Shown piece by piece: positions 42,101 to 49,887 of a stretch of 64,000 nt of DNA. Each line of letters starts with the position of its first letter. Within the stretch, counting starts at the first letter, position 1. The stretch is from contig NZ_JACRTC010000005.1 of assembly GCF_014385095.1 (NCBI RefSeq), positions 1-64,000 of the forward strand, read 5' to 3'. Origin of the DNA: Zongyangia hominis. Its GTDB lineage: Bacteria > Bacillota > Clostridia > Oscillospirales > Ruminococcaceae. The translations under genes and the position numbers were made by a program. The notes beneath the pieces were generated by a model. It made no database searches, had not been told where the DNA came from, and saw only the letters and a program-made list of their open reading frames with translations.

Positions 42101-43018
42101 TTATTTGAGGAAACCCTCGATGATTTTGGCTTCGGCTTCCTCTTCCGTGAGCCCCAAAGTCATGAGCTTGGTAATTTGCTCACCGGCGATTTTGCCGATG
42201 GCCGCCTCGTGGATAAGGGCGGCGTCCACATGGTTGGCGGTCAATTCCGGGATGGCGCTGACGACGCCATGGTCCATGATGATGGCGTCGCACTCCGAGT
42301 GGCCGGTGCAGGCGCAGTTGCCGTAAATTTTGGAGCGGAAGACCTGATGGGAGCGGCCCTTGGCTACCGAGCGGGAGATGAGATCCACCCCCGAGCCGTC
42401 GCCGTCAAGTTCCACCTCAAAGTCGGTTTCGGCGGTCTGATCGCCGTGGGTCATGATCTTTTCCTTGATGAGAAGCCGGCTCCCCGCGGCCAGCTTGCCC
42501 CGGGTGACCCGGCGGGTGGAATCGACCCCCTTCATCTGGACCGTGTCCATCTCCAGGGAGCCGCCCTCGGCGATCTCGATGTAGGTTTGGGGGTTGATAA
42601 TCCGTTTGCCGGTGCCCTCGCCGATGCCGATGTGTTTTTCCACATACCGCACATGGGCGCCTTTTTGGAGGAAGAAGCGGTGGATGCCGTTGTGCTGGGA
42701 GGATTCCTCCCCCTCGGTGTGGACGCCGCAGCCGGCGATGATGGTGACGTCGGCGTTTTCGCCCACGTAGAAGTCGTTGTACACCAGATCGTCCACATCG
42801 CTGTGGGTGACGCAGGCGGGAATGTAGACGTTTTCCCCCTGGGTGCCGGGTTTAATGAGAATGTCGATGCCGGGCTTACCCATTTTGGGCGTGATCTCGA
42901 TTTGATCGGTAGACTGACGCCCGGCGCACGCGCCGTCTTCCCGGATATTGTAGGCGCCGTCTGGGGCGCCGAAAAGATCGGACACGAGGCCAAGGAGCTG
43001 TTGGGTGATATTTTTCAT
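42101..43018 (-). CDS. sufB: SufB/SufD-family Fe-S assembly protein (minimal SUF type)
   Basis: Scaffold subunit of 305 residues, shorter than E. coli SufB (about 495) and matching the single SufB-like protein of two-gene minimal SUF systems. The C-terminal beta-helix core is recognisable: NGIHRFFLQKGAHVRYVEKH, then VFRSKIYGNCACTGHSECDA, and the conserved HEAAIGKIAGEQITKLMTLG end that contacts SufC. CACTGHSECD contains the probable cluster cysteines. It is three bases behind sufC. Striking because it lies within a sigK-interrupting element. Confidence 0.9.
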   Translation of the reverse strand: MKNITQQLLGLVSDLFGAPDGAYNIREDGACAGRQSTDQIEITPKMGKPGIDILIKPGTQGENVYIPACVTHSDVDDLVYNDFYVGENADVTIIAGCGVHTEGEESSQHNGIHRFFLQKGAHVRYVEKHIGIGEGTGKRIINPQTYIEIAEGGSLEMDTVQMKGVDSTRRVTRGKLAAGSRLLIKEKIMTHGDQTAETDFEVELDGDGSGVDLISRSVAKGRSHQVFRSKIYGNCACTGHSECDAIIMDHGVVSAIPELTANHVDAALIHEAAIGKIAGEQITKLMTLGLTEEEAEAKIIEGFLK

Positions 43019-43021
43019 AGC

Positions 43022-43750
43022 TTACGCCTCCTCCAGTTTCGGGCAGAATTGGCATTTGTCGTCCCCGAGCAGGGTGGGGAGAATTTCGTCCCGGGGGCCG
43101 TGAGCGGTGATGACGCCGCCGGAGAGGACCACGATCTCGTCGGCGATACCCAGAATCCGCTCCTGGTGGGAAATGATGACGATGGAGCCGCGGATTTCCC
43201 GGCGCATGCGCTGGAAGACGTCGATGAGGTTATTAAAGCTCCACAAATCGATGCCCGCCTCCGGCTCGTCGAAGATGGTGAGTCTGGTTTTGCGGGCCAT
43301 GACCATGGCGATTTCAATGCGCTTGATCTCGCCCCCCGAGAGGCTCGCGTTGATCTCCCGGTCAATATAGTCCTTGGCGCACAGCCCCACGTCCCGTAGA
43401 TATCCGCAAAGCTGCTCTTCCTCTATTTTTTCACCGGCGGCCAGCTCCACCATATCCCGTACCGTGATGCCCTTAAAACGCACCGGCTGTTGGAAGGCAA
43501 AGCTGATCCCCAGTTTGGCTCTCTCCGTGATGCCAAGGCCCGTGATGTCCTGGCCGTCAAAGAAAATCTGTCCCTCGGTGGGAGGGTTGATGCCCGCCAC
43601 CACCTTGGCAAGGGTCGACTTACCGCCGCCGTTGGGTCCGGTGATGACCACGAATTTGCCGTCGTCCACCGTGAGATTGACGTTTTTGAGAATCCCCTTT
43701 TCGCCGTCTTCCCCCGCAACGTCCACGGATATATGTTTCAGTTCCAGCAT
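43022..43750 (-). CDS. sufC: Fe-S cluster assembly ATPase SufC
   Basis: ABC-type ATPase of 242 residues, partner of SufB. Walker A is ITGPNGGGKSTLAK, the Q-loop FAFQQPVRFKG, the signature INASLSGGEIKRIEIAMVM, Walker B TIFDEPEAGIDLW and the switch His in VIISHQ. It energises iron-sulfur scaffold assembly. An in-frame ATG at 43765 is less likely because GGGAG lies 8 nt before 43750. A minus-strand -10 TATAAT lies at 43805-43810, inside the element, so the pair is expressed independently of sigK. Confidence 0.95.
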   Translation of the reverse strand: MLELKHISVDVAGEDGEKGILKNVNLTVDDGKFVVITGPNGGGKSTLAKVVAGINPPTEGQIFFDGQDITGLGITERAKLGISFAFQQPVRFKGITVRDMVELAAGEKIEEEQLCGYLRDVGLCAKDYIDREINASLSGGEIKRIEIAMVMARKTRLTIFDEPEAGIDLWSFNNLIDVFQRMRREIRGSIVIISHQERILGIADEIVVLSGGVITAHGPRDEILPTLLGDDKCQFCPKLEEA

Positions 43751-43899
43751 ATTTTTTTCTCCCATTTCTGATCAGAACGTCAGTTTTGTAAATCTTGCCT
43801 TTTTATTATACCACGAAAATACAAAAAACGAAGGTGTAGGCCTCTTTTTTCACAATAAATACACAATATTTGTATACAAGGCAAAATGTGGCGCATTGG

Positions 43900-43922
43900 C
43901 GGGGATTGCTTTTTCAATACAG
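43900..43922 (-). other. Attachment site, element 1 / middle sigK piece
   Basis: Junction within the A-run of TATTGAAAAAGCAATCC on minus (43910-43914). Confidence 0.85.
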
Positions 43923-44047
43923 CGCGCCGCATAGGTGGCAAACCGGGTCCCCTTAGTGTAGTCGAAGGTGGACACGGCCTTGATGAGGCCGATGGTGCCG
44001 ATGGAGATCAGATCGTCCTGGTCCTTGTAGTTGGCGTAATACTTCTT
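43911..44047 (-). CDS. sigK: RNA polymerase sigma-K, middle piece (split gene)
   Basis: Encodes 44 residues of sigma-K region 2, from [20 protein letters not shown] to TYAARCIE. An ORF track through it opens at 44062 with element-derived MLSPL and runs on after RCIE into element-derived codons to 43850, so neither end is native. The core-binding helix [15 protein letters not shown] is intact. This piece is flanked by both elements and cannot be translated as sigma factor until both are removed. Joined to its neighbours it restores regions 2.1-2.4. Confidence 0.92.
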
Positions 44048-44056
44048 TAACGGTGA
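44034..44056 (-). other. Attachment site, element 2 / middle sigK piece
   Basis: Minus strand ACCGTTAAAGAAGTATTACG; the 5-bp core AAGAA (44043-44047) is shared with the other end at 49323-49327. Confidence 0.85.
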
Positions 44057-44170
44057 TAGCAAAAGGAGAAAAAGGCCGAAAAGCCGGGGGACAAGCCTGG
44101 CTCCGGGATTTGAAGCGAAATCACGCTCTTACGCTGATTTTTCTTCCTTCCTCATATGATTTTAGGTGAT

Positions 44171-44219
44171 AAAAGGAAAGGAAGCAATGGGCTGCAATCG
44201 CTCATTGCTTCCTTTCCTT
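44171..44219 (-). terminator. Terminator of the DUF255 gene
   Basis: Sixteen-bp stem AAGGAAAGGAAGCAAT / ATTGCTTCCTTTCCTT with a 15-nt loop, T-run on minus. Confidence 0.85.
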
Positions 44220-44247
44220 GCTCCGGCGGATTTTTTAAGGCGAATCG

Positions 44248-46245
44248 TCAAATTTTCTCCAGCATTGCTTTCACCTGCGCGATGCTGTCCACCGGCTGGG
44301 CGCATGCTCCGTTTTGACAGAGATAATATCGGACGCCCTTTTCCGGAATGGGATAAGATTCCGTAAAAGGGACGAGCTGGCCCAAGGCTTTCGCAGTCTC
44401 CGGCGTTTTTACCAGCACCGTCATTGCAGGGCGGGAAGCCTCCCGCAGAAAGGCGGTCAGTTCAGCGGGCACTTCCTGCGAGGCGCAGACCAGTTCCGCC
44501 GAGGGCCACAACTCTTCTAAGAACGCCAGCATGGCAAAGCCATACCCGGCGGGGTATTCTTGGACAGCGCCCGCCAAATAGGCCAACTGCAAGTCGGCGG
44601 CGGTACGCCAGCGGCTTTCTCCGGTGAGCCGGGCCAGGCGCGAGAGCACCAGCGCCGCCACCGAGTTCCCCGACGGCATAGCACCGTCGTAAGTTTCTTT
44701 CGTCCGGGTAATGAGCTGTTCCCCCTCCGAGGCATAGGGATAAAATCCGCCGTTTTTCTCGTCGAAGAATTGTTCATACATCCGTACCGTCAAACGCCGG
44801 GCCTCCGCTAAATATTGGGTTTGGAATGTTGCATCATAGAGTTTCAGCAGACCCCAAGAGTAGAAGGCATAGTCGTCCAGCTTTCCGGGGTGGGCCGCCT
44901 GCTCCTCCCGCCATCTTGCCAGCAGGCGGCCACTGTTATCGGTGAGTTTCCTTTTTATAAAATCCACCGCCCGCATGGCGGCGTCCAGATACCGAGGTTC
45001 GTCCAACGCCAGTCCCGCATGGGCCATCGCCGCGATCATCAGACCGTTCCAGGCGGTAAGAACCTTGTCGTCCCGATGGAGTTGGGTTCTGCCTAAACGG
45101 TAAGCATACACCTTCTCACGCAAACATTTCATGCGTTCCGGTTCCTGATCGATCTGTTCTTGCGCGATGAGATTGAGGATAGTTTTGCCCTCAAAATTTC
45201 CTGACGGGGTCACGCCGTACCAGCGGCAAAAGATATCCGCGTCCCGTGGCTCGAGCAAATCTTTTAGTTCATCGGGAGTGAACACGTAATATTTTCCCTC
45301 CACACCTTCACTGTCCGCGTCCTGCCCGCAGTAAAAACCACCCTGTGGATCGGTCAGTTCCCGGAGGACGTAGTCCAGAGTGCGGCGCACGATTTCCGCA
45401 TAGAGGGGGCGGCGGGTCTCTTGATAAACTTCGGTATAGGCCAGAGCCAGAAGCGCATTGTCGTAGAGCATCTTTTCAAAATGAGGCGCCAGCCACTTTT
45501 TATCGGTAGAGTACCGGGCAAAGCCGCCGCCCACGTGGTCGAACAGGCCGCCCCGGTACATCGCTTCCAAAGTCTGTTCCGCCATCTCACGGGCGTGGCG
45601 ATCCCCCGTGCGTTGGGCATATCGAAGCAGGAAAATTAAATTGTGGGGCGTGGGGAATTTTGGAGCGCGCCCAAATCCGCCCCAGCGTGCATCAAAGCTC
45701 TGGGCGTAGAGACTGACCGCCTGGCGCACCAGTCCACGGTCGGGAACGCCGCCGCTTGCTTCCTCCGTTCTTTTGAGGTGGGCGGTCAGCTCCGCCCCGG
45801 CGGCAACCAGACTTTCCTTGTCCTCCCGCCACAACTGCGCGGCCTGCGACAGCAACGACAATAGCTGCCGCTTCGGTAAATATGTGCCCGCCCAGAAAGG
45901 ATTTTGTTCCGGAGTGAGCAACACCGTAAGCGGCCAGCCGCCCGAGCCTGTCATGGCGGTGCAGGCGGCCATATAGACCGCGTCCACATCCGGGCGCTCC
46001 TCTCGGTCCACCTTGATGGGGATAAAATCCTGATTGATGGCCTCCGCCACGGTTTGATCCTCAAAGGATTCATGCGCCATGACATGGCACCAGTGGCAGG
46101 TGGAGTAACCGATGCTGAGAAACACCGGCTTATCCGCCTGTCTAGCCGCTTGGAATGCTTCTTCTCCCCAAGGCCGCCAGTCTACGGGGTTTTCCCGGTG
46201 CTGGAGAAGATAAGGGGATTTTTCAAATTGCAGCCAGTTGGGCAT
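44248..46245 (-). CDS. Thioredoxin-domain DUF255 protein (YyaL/SSP411 family)
   Basis: Protein of 665 residues. Residues 1-160 are a thioredoxin-like domain starting [15 protein letters not shown] with the diagnostic [16 protein letters not shown] motif. The rest is an alpha-alpha toroid of the N-acylglucosamine-2-epimerase type ([17 protein letters not shown], then [17 protein letters not shown]). The family is widespread but its role is not settled. It is cargo of element 2 and would be lost from the chromosome of the mother cell on excision. Confidence 0.9.
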   Translation of the reverse strand: MPNWLQFEKSPYLLQHRENPVDWRPWGEEAFQAARQADKPVFLSIGYSTCHWCHVMAHESFEDQTVAEAINQDFIPIKVDREERPDVDAVYMAACTAMTGSGGWPLTVLLTPEQNPFWAGTYLPKRQLLSLLSQAAQLWREDKESLVAAGAELTAHLKRTEEASGGVPDRGLVRQAVSLYAQSFDARWGGFGRAPKFPTPHNLIFLLRYAQRTGDRHAREMAEQTLEAMYRGGLFDHVGGGFARYSTDKKWLAPHFEKMLYDNALLALAYTEVYQETRRPLYAEIVRRTLDYVLRELTDPQGGFYCGQDADSEGVEGKYYVFTPDELKDLLEPRDADIFCRWYGVTPSGNFEGKTILNLIAQEQIDQEPERMKCLREKVYAYRLGRTQLHRDDKVLTAWNGLMIAAMAHAGLALDEPRYLDAAMRAVDFIKRKLTDNSGRLLARWREEQAAHPGKLDDYAFYSWGLLKLYDATFQTQYLAEARRLTVRMYEQFFDEKNGGFYPYASEGEQLITRTKETYDGAMPSGNSVAALVLSRLARLTGESRWRTAADLQLAYLAGAVQEYPAGYGFAMLAFLEELWPSAELVCASQEVPAELTAFLREASRPAMTVLVKTPETAKALGQLVPFTESYPIPEKGVRYYLCQNGACAQPVDSIAQVKAMLEKI

Positions 46246-46275
46246 ATACGTTTCCTCCTATGACCGGGCAGCGCA

Positions 46276-46875
46276 TCACCGCCCGCATTTTTCTATAAAG
46301 CGTTGGACCTTTCCCTCTTCCGTCGCCAGGTTGCTGTGGAGCCGCCCCATCAGATCACAGAGACCCAGTAGGGCAACCTCCTCCACATCGGTGCGCTTCT
46401 TCATACCCTTCACATCTGCGAAGGGCAAATCTCTTACCACAAATAGGATCTGCATATGGTACCGAATGAGCATACACACCCGCTCGATTAGCATCTTGTC
46501 TGTCAAAAAACCGGATAAAAACCGCCGCGCCAGCGACGCGCCCACCTTTTCGTGGTTATAGGAGGTGATTTTCCCCCGTCTGACGCGCGTCGTATCAGGT
46601 TTCCCAATATCATGGAGCAGCGCGGCCCACATCAGCGCCTCGGGATATTTACTCTCTCCCCGCCGTTTCGCCGCCTGGTCTATCACCAGCATCGTGTGAT
46701 TCCAGACATTCCCCTCCGGGTGGTGAACCGGCGACTGCTCTGTGGTTTTCAGGCGCCAAAGCGGTGCAAACTCCGGGGGGAGGGGGCGGTCAAAGAGCTC
46801 TTCCAACGCCTGGCTGGGCTGGACATCCTCCATCAAATGGCGTTCTATCTGCCGAAATATCTCCGTGGACGTCAT
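46276..46875 (-). CDS. HD-domain phosphohydrolase
   Basis: HD-domain protein of 199 residues, related to tRNA nucleotidyltransferase-associated HD proteins. The metal-binding residues are in VWNHTMLVID, LLHDIGKPDT and SYNHEKVGA. It likely hydrolyses a nucleotide or nucleic-acid end; the substrate is unknown. GGAGG 8 nt before the ATG at 46875 decides against the upstream frame from 46971. The ATG overlaps the stop codon of the DUF1801 gene (ATGA), so the two are coupled. Confidence 0.82.
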   Translation of the reverse strand: MTSTEIFRQIERHLMEDVQPSQALEELFDRPLPPEFAPLWRLKTTEQSPVHHPEGNVWNHTMLVIDQAAKRRGESKYPEALMWAALLHDIGKPDTTRVRRGKITSYNHEKVGASLARRFLSGFLTDKMLIERVCMLIRYHMQILFVVRDLPFADVKGMKKRTDVEEVALLGLCDLMGRLHSNLATEEGKVQRFIEKCGR

Positions 46876-47249
46876 ATGGAATTCCTCCAAAAAGTTTTGC
46901 AATCGGCCTTTTCGACACGGTTGCAGACGATGATACGATGTAGCAGCGGGTAGTCCACTTCTTTGTCCCACGGAATGCGAAACAGCATCTTACTCTGCCC
47001 GTAGCCCGCCTGGGTAATTTCCTGTCTGAAATGCTCCATGCCAGCCCGCTCGGGTGAAACGGCCAGGTGCTTGGCGGAAACGCTAAACCCGATGATGAAG
47101 GTGCCATGGTCGGTAAACATGGGCTGGTTCCACGCGATTCTCGGTTCCAGATCAGGGAATGTCAGCCCCACCCAATCCAGCACCTCCGCCGTGCGGTCAC
47201 GGCACTTGGAATTTTCAATTTGCGCCAAATATTCTGCAAAGACGCCCAT
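46872..47249 (-). CDS. DUF1801-family protein (YdhG/frataxin-like fold)
   Basis: Protein of 125 residues of the DUF1801 family: an N-terminal helix (FAEYLAQIENSKCRDRTAEV), then PRIAWNQPMFTDHGTFIIGF and SAKHLAVSPE, typical of YdhG/Fra-like proteins. B. subtilis Fra is a frataxin homologue; many members are unassigned. The start at 47249 follows AAAGGAG; the frame begins at 47288. It is first in a two- or three-gene minus-strand unit within element 2. Confidence 0.82.
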   Translation of the reverse strand: MGVFAEYLAQIENSKCRDRTAEVLDWVGLTFPDLEPRIAWNQPMFTDHGTFIIGFSVSAKHLAVSPERAGMEHFRQEITQAGYGQSKMLFRIPWDKEVDYPLLHRIIVCNRVEKADCKTFWRNSI

Positions 47250-47260
47250 ACCGCCCGCTC

Positions 47261-47311
47261 CTTTCTGGAAATACAAAGGCCTTGACAAATAGTCTTTGCA
47301 TTTCCAGAAAG
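47261..47311. repeat. 18-bp inverted repeat
   Basis: CTTTCTGGAAATACAAAG at 47261-47278 and CTTTGCATTTCCAGAAAG at 47294-47311, 17 of 18 bases complementary, with a 15-nt spacer that contains TTGACA. It covers the ribosome-binding region of the DUF1801 gene. Could be an operator or a remnant insertion end. Confidence 0.55.
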
Positions 47312-47456
47312 ATTATCAGCGGCGATTTCATCCCTCCTACCCGAACAGACGCGTGTGGCCTTTGGATTACAGTCAAGCACAAGCCAATAGCTGGCCTACT
47401 GATGATGAAATTAAAATTTGGAATGAGAAAGATGAGCGCCATGTGTTTATTTAGAT
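47312..47456 (+). pseudogene. Possible C-terminal gene remnant
   Basis: An open plus-strand frame without start ends at TAG 47454-47456 and would encode RRFHPSYPNRRVWPLDY ... DDEIKIWNEKDERHVFI, directly before a terminator. The composition looks coding, but I do not recognise it. It may be the tail of a decayed gene. Confidence 0.3.
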
Positions 47457-47460
47457 AATG

Positions 47461-47490
47461 CCAGACGGCCAAGCCGTCCGGTATTTTTGT
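47461..47490 (+). terminator. Terminator inside element 2
   Basis: Stem CC-GACGGC-CAA-GCCGTC-CGG followed by TATTTTTGTTTT. Confidence 0.75.
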
Positions 47491-47528
47491 TTTCATACCC
47501 TCATATCTTGGAAAAGAGGTGATGCTAT

Positions 47529-47711
47529 TTGGAGAGCGCACAGAGAGAGCTGATGAGCGTCCTGTTAAACCATGTCCACTTGCTTGGACTGATATCGAAA
47601 TCTACCTATTCTCACGCGGAGGATGTGGTGCATTCTATGATAGACTTACCGGAATTTTTCGATTCTTCTGTGTGCTTGACAAAGGAGGGAAGCACGCATG
47701 AATGTACATAG
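47529..47711 (+). CDS. Small protein upstream of recombinase 2
   Basis: ORF of 60 residues starting at TTG after AGAGGTGAT; start MESAQRELMSVLLNHVHLLG, with a predicted helical N-terminal half and C-terminal cysteines. It overlaps the recombinase start by 14 nt, so the two are translationally coupled. It is not similar by eye to the 60-residue protein of element 1. A helper, regulator or directionality factor is conceivable; no family recognised. Confidence 0.5.
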   Translation: MESAQRELMSVLLNHVHLLGLISKSTYSHAEDVVHSMIDLPEFFDSSVCLTKEGSTHECT

Positions 47712-49329
47712 AATACGCAAGGAAATGAGAAACGGGAAGTCCATCTTCGACCTGCCGCTGCGAGTGACCTTCTACGCCAGAGTATCGACAGACAAGGACG
47801 AACAGCGCAACAGCTTGGAAAATCAAGTACAGTATTACACCGAACTGATTCAAAGCAAATTAAACTGGACCTACGTCGAGGGATATATCGACGAGGGGAT
47901 CAGCGGGACAAGTACGAAAAAGCGGGATAGTTTTAATCGGATGATCGCAGACGCCAAAGCGGGACGCTTTGACTTCATCATCACGAAAGAAATATCCCGC
48001 TTTTCCCGTTCTACCCTGGACAGCATCCAGTATACCCAGGAGCTATTGGCGCATGACGTGGGGGTGCTGTTTCAGAACGACAACATCAACACCCTGGACA
48101 GCGACAGCGAATTCCGATTGGTGGTCATGGCCGGCGTGGCCCAAGACGAGGTGAGAAAGCTCTCCGAGCGGCTGAAGTTCGGCTTCCGGCAGGCCATCAA
48201 AAATGGCCATGTGCTGGGCAACGATCAGCTGTGGGGCTACGACAAAAAGGACTGTGTGCTGACCATCAACGAGGAGGAGGCTCGGGTGGTCCGTCGGATC
48301 TTCGATCTCTACGCCAACCAGCAGATGGGCATCCGCCGCATTTCCCAGACCTTGTACGATGAGGGCTTTACCAGTCGAAAGGGCAACGCCTTCAACGTGC
48401 TGACCATCCGGCACATTCTCTGCAATCCCAAATACAAGGGCTGGTATTGCGCCAACAAGTCCCAGACGGTGGACTACCGCAGCAAGCGCAAGATATTCCT
48501 GGACGAGAGCGAGTGGGTTATGTATCCCGATCCTTCCATCCCGGCCATTGTGTCGGAAGACCTTTGGGACCGGGCCCACGCCCTTTACAAGCGCCGCAGC
48601 CGGCAGATGATGTCCCACCAGAGCGCCGCTGAGTTCCACAACCGTTACCCATACAGCGGCAAGATTATCTGCGGGGAGCATGGCGCCAGCTTCCACAGGC
48701 AGGTACTCAAAAGCACCAAGGGGGAAAAGGAGGTCTGGCAGTGCCGGGTGTACCGCAATCGGGGCCGGGCGGCCTGCCCTGCGCCCCAGTTGCGAACCAC
48801 GGAACTGGACCAGATCATGGCTCGAATTTTCGATCAGCTGGCCCAGGATCAACAGGCCATTGTGGACGCGGTGGTAAAGGTCATCCAGTCGGTTCCCGAT
48901 GAGCACGACTATGGCCGGGATGCCTTGCGGATTGAGGAGGACTTGTCCGCCATCCGCGCAAAAAAGGACCGCCTGCTGGAGATGAGTATGGCGCAGGCGC
49001 TCACCATCGAGGAGTTTAAGCGCCGCAACGACAGCTTTAATGAACAGGTGAAAGGGTTGGAGGAACGACTGGAACTTCTAAGATCGGAGGAGCAAAAGGG
49101 GAGGCGCTCTGCTCAACAGCTTCGTAACATCAAAACCGCCCTGGAAGAGGAACTTTCTTTTAAAAACGGGATCAACTCGGCTTTGGTGACCACGATCTTG
49201 GACCACATTGTGGTCAAAAAAGGCAGCACAAAAGAGGAAGTGCGTCTGGAGATCCACCTGAAATTCGGCGGCCCCTTTGGGGTCGTTTTTAACCGGGAAA
49301 ACGCCTCCTTCCGCTTTAACCGTTCTTGA
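47698..49329 (+). CDS. Large serine recombinase of element 2
   Basis: Large serine recombinase of 543 residues. The resolvase domain begins [20 protein letters not shown] with nucleophile Ser30; [15 protein letters not shown] carries catalytic arginines. The recombinase domain ([19 protein letters not shown]) and zinc ribbon (IICGEHG, then [17 protein letters not shown]) follow, then a coiled-coil-rich tail. It belongs to a different branch from recombinase 1. Its stop TGA at 49327-49329 uses two bases of sigK beyond the core; in the excised circle the frame continues for 40 more residues. It is encoded opposite to sigK. Confidence 0.92.
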   Translation: MNVHRIRKEMRNGKSIFDLPLRVTFYARVSTDKDEQRNSLENQVQYYTELIQSKLNWTYVEGYIDEGISGTSTKKRDSFNRMIADAKAGRFDFIITKEISRFSRSTLDSIQYTQELLAHDVGVLFQNDNINTLDSDSEFRLVVMAGVAQDEVRKLSERLKFGFRQAIKNGHVLGNDQLWGYDKKDCVLTINEEEARVVRRIFDLYANQQMGIRRISQTLYDEGFTSRKGNAFNVLTIRHILCNPKYKGWYCANKSQTVDYRSKRKIFLDESEWVMYPDPSIPAIVSEDLWDRAHALYKRRSRQMMSHQSAAEFHNRYPYSGKIICGEHGASFHRQVLKSTKGEKEVWQCRVYRNRGRAACPAPQLRTTELDQIMARIFDQLAQDQQAIVDAVVKVIQSVPDEHDYGRDALRIEEDLSAIRAKKDRLLEMSMAQALTIEEFKRRNDSFNEQVKGLEERLELLRSEEQKGRRSAQQLRNIKTALEEELSFKNGINSALVTTILDHIVVKKGSTKEEVRLEIHLKFGGPFGVVFNRENASFRFNRS

Positions 49330-49334
49330 TGATG
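49312..49334 (-). other. Attachment site, element 2 / 5' sigK piece
   Basis: Minus strand CATCATCAAGAACGGTTAAAG; core AAGAA at 49323-49327. Confidence 0.85.
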
Positions 49335-49522
49335 TGGGCTACTAGCCGGAGGTTATGTTCGATGAGTTGGTCCCGGGCCTCTGGATCGCCTTGTGCCATC
49401 CGTTCCAGGCACTCTTGCTCCTCCTTGGCGGAGAGCGGCTTGGGGAAGGTCCCGTTGCCGGTGATGTGCAGCGCGAAGTAGAGCAGATTACAAAGAGCGA
49501 AACAAATGAGCAAGGAATACAT
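49316..49522 (-). CDS. sigK: RNA polymerase sigma-K, N-terminal piece (split gene)
   Basis: Encodes the first 66 residues of sigma-K: a hydrophobic pro-sequence ([20 protein letters not shown]), then [20 protein letters not shown] and the region 1.2/2.1 start [12 protein letters not shown]. The ORF then runs into element DNA (NG, stop). The pro-sequence implies membrane tethering and SpoIVFB-type activation, as in B. subtilis. Shine-Dalgarno AAGGGG lies 9 nt before the ATG. Position 49654-49680 on minus holds GAATATT and CATATGCT, a weak SigE-like promoter. Confidence 0.93.
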   Translation of the reverse strand: MYSLLICFALCNLLYFALHITGNGTFPKPLSAKEEQECLERMAQGDPEARDQLIEHNLRLVAHIIKNG

Positions 49523-49887
49523 AACAGAAGACCCCTTTTCCTATCTTTTTCTGCGAAAAGCCGGTACAAAATATCCGGGCGCTGGAAATTTGGGCGGCAA
49601 ACGCCATAAAGTAGCATATGACGAAAGAGAAATATTCGTGCATGTCCGCCAAAAGAGGACAAAATAACAAATGACGGAGAGCGCCAGAGGGTGAAATTAG
49701 CTGTAACTTTAGGATAAGCGGCGCAGGTATTAGTGCGGTCGGAAAAACGGAGACCGGGAAAAAGGGACGGCCAATTTTTGCGCGTTTGTGATTTTTTATA
49801 AAATAACAAAGGAAAAGTTGAAAAAAGTTAGCTTTTATGTTATGGTAGGGGAAATGAACCACACCAGAAAAGGGAGGGGACGGCGCT
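49523..49887. other. Divergent intergenic region between sigK and the dehydrogenase
   Basis: No gene. It should contain the SigE-dependent sigK promoter on minus (no strong match) and the dehydrogenase promoter on plus (49818-49846). Confidence 0.5.
49818..49846 (+). promoter_or_regulatory. Promoter of the zinc alcohol dehydrogenase gene
   Basis: TTGAAA - 17 nt - TATGGT, 41 nt before the start codon. Confidence 0.65.

Larger units (their letters stand above)
40173..43912. mobile_element. Skin-like element 1 inside sigK (about 3.7 kb)
   Basis: Intervening DNA between the middle and 3' pieces of sigK. The junctions read TGTATTGAAAA|AGCAATCC and GATAGCAAA|TGAAATCC on minus. Removing the element gives TGTATTGAAAATGAAATCC, an intact CIENEI reading frame. 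Closing the circle gives arms GGGGAT-GC ... GC-ATCCCC around AAAA, a near-perfect palindrome expected of a serine-recombinase attP. Cargo: recombinase, a 60-residue ORF, sufB and sufC. Confidence 0.9.
44045..49325. mobile_element. Skin-like element 2 inside sigK (about 5.3 kb)
   Basis: Intervening DNA between the 5' and middle pieces of sigK, at HIIK|KYY, a different codon position from element 1. The ends share the 5-bp core AAGAA. Excision restores CATCATCAAGAAGTATTACG in frame. The closed circle reads ACCGTTAAAGAACGGT, an inverted repeat ACCGTT/AACGGT, as expected for attP. Cargo: a DUF255 protein, HD and DUF1801 proteins, a small ORF and a serine recombinase in opposite orientation to sigK. 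Confidence 0.9.

Noticed and set aside
43850-44062. Independent 70-residue gene
   Set aside because: Its centre is sigK region 2; both ends are element DNA read by chance, so it is a gene piece and not a gene.
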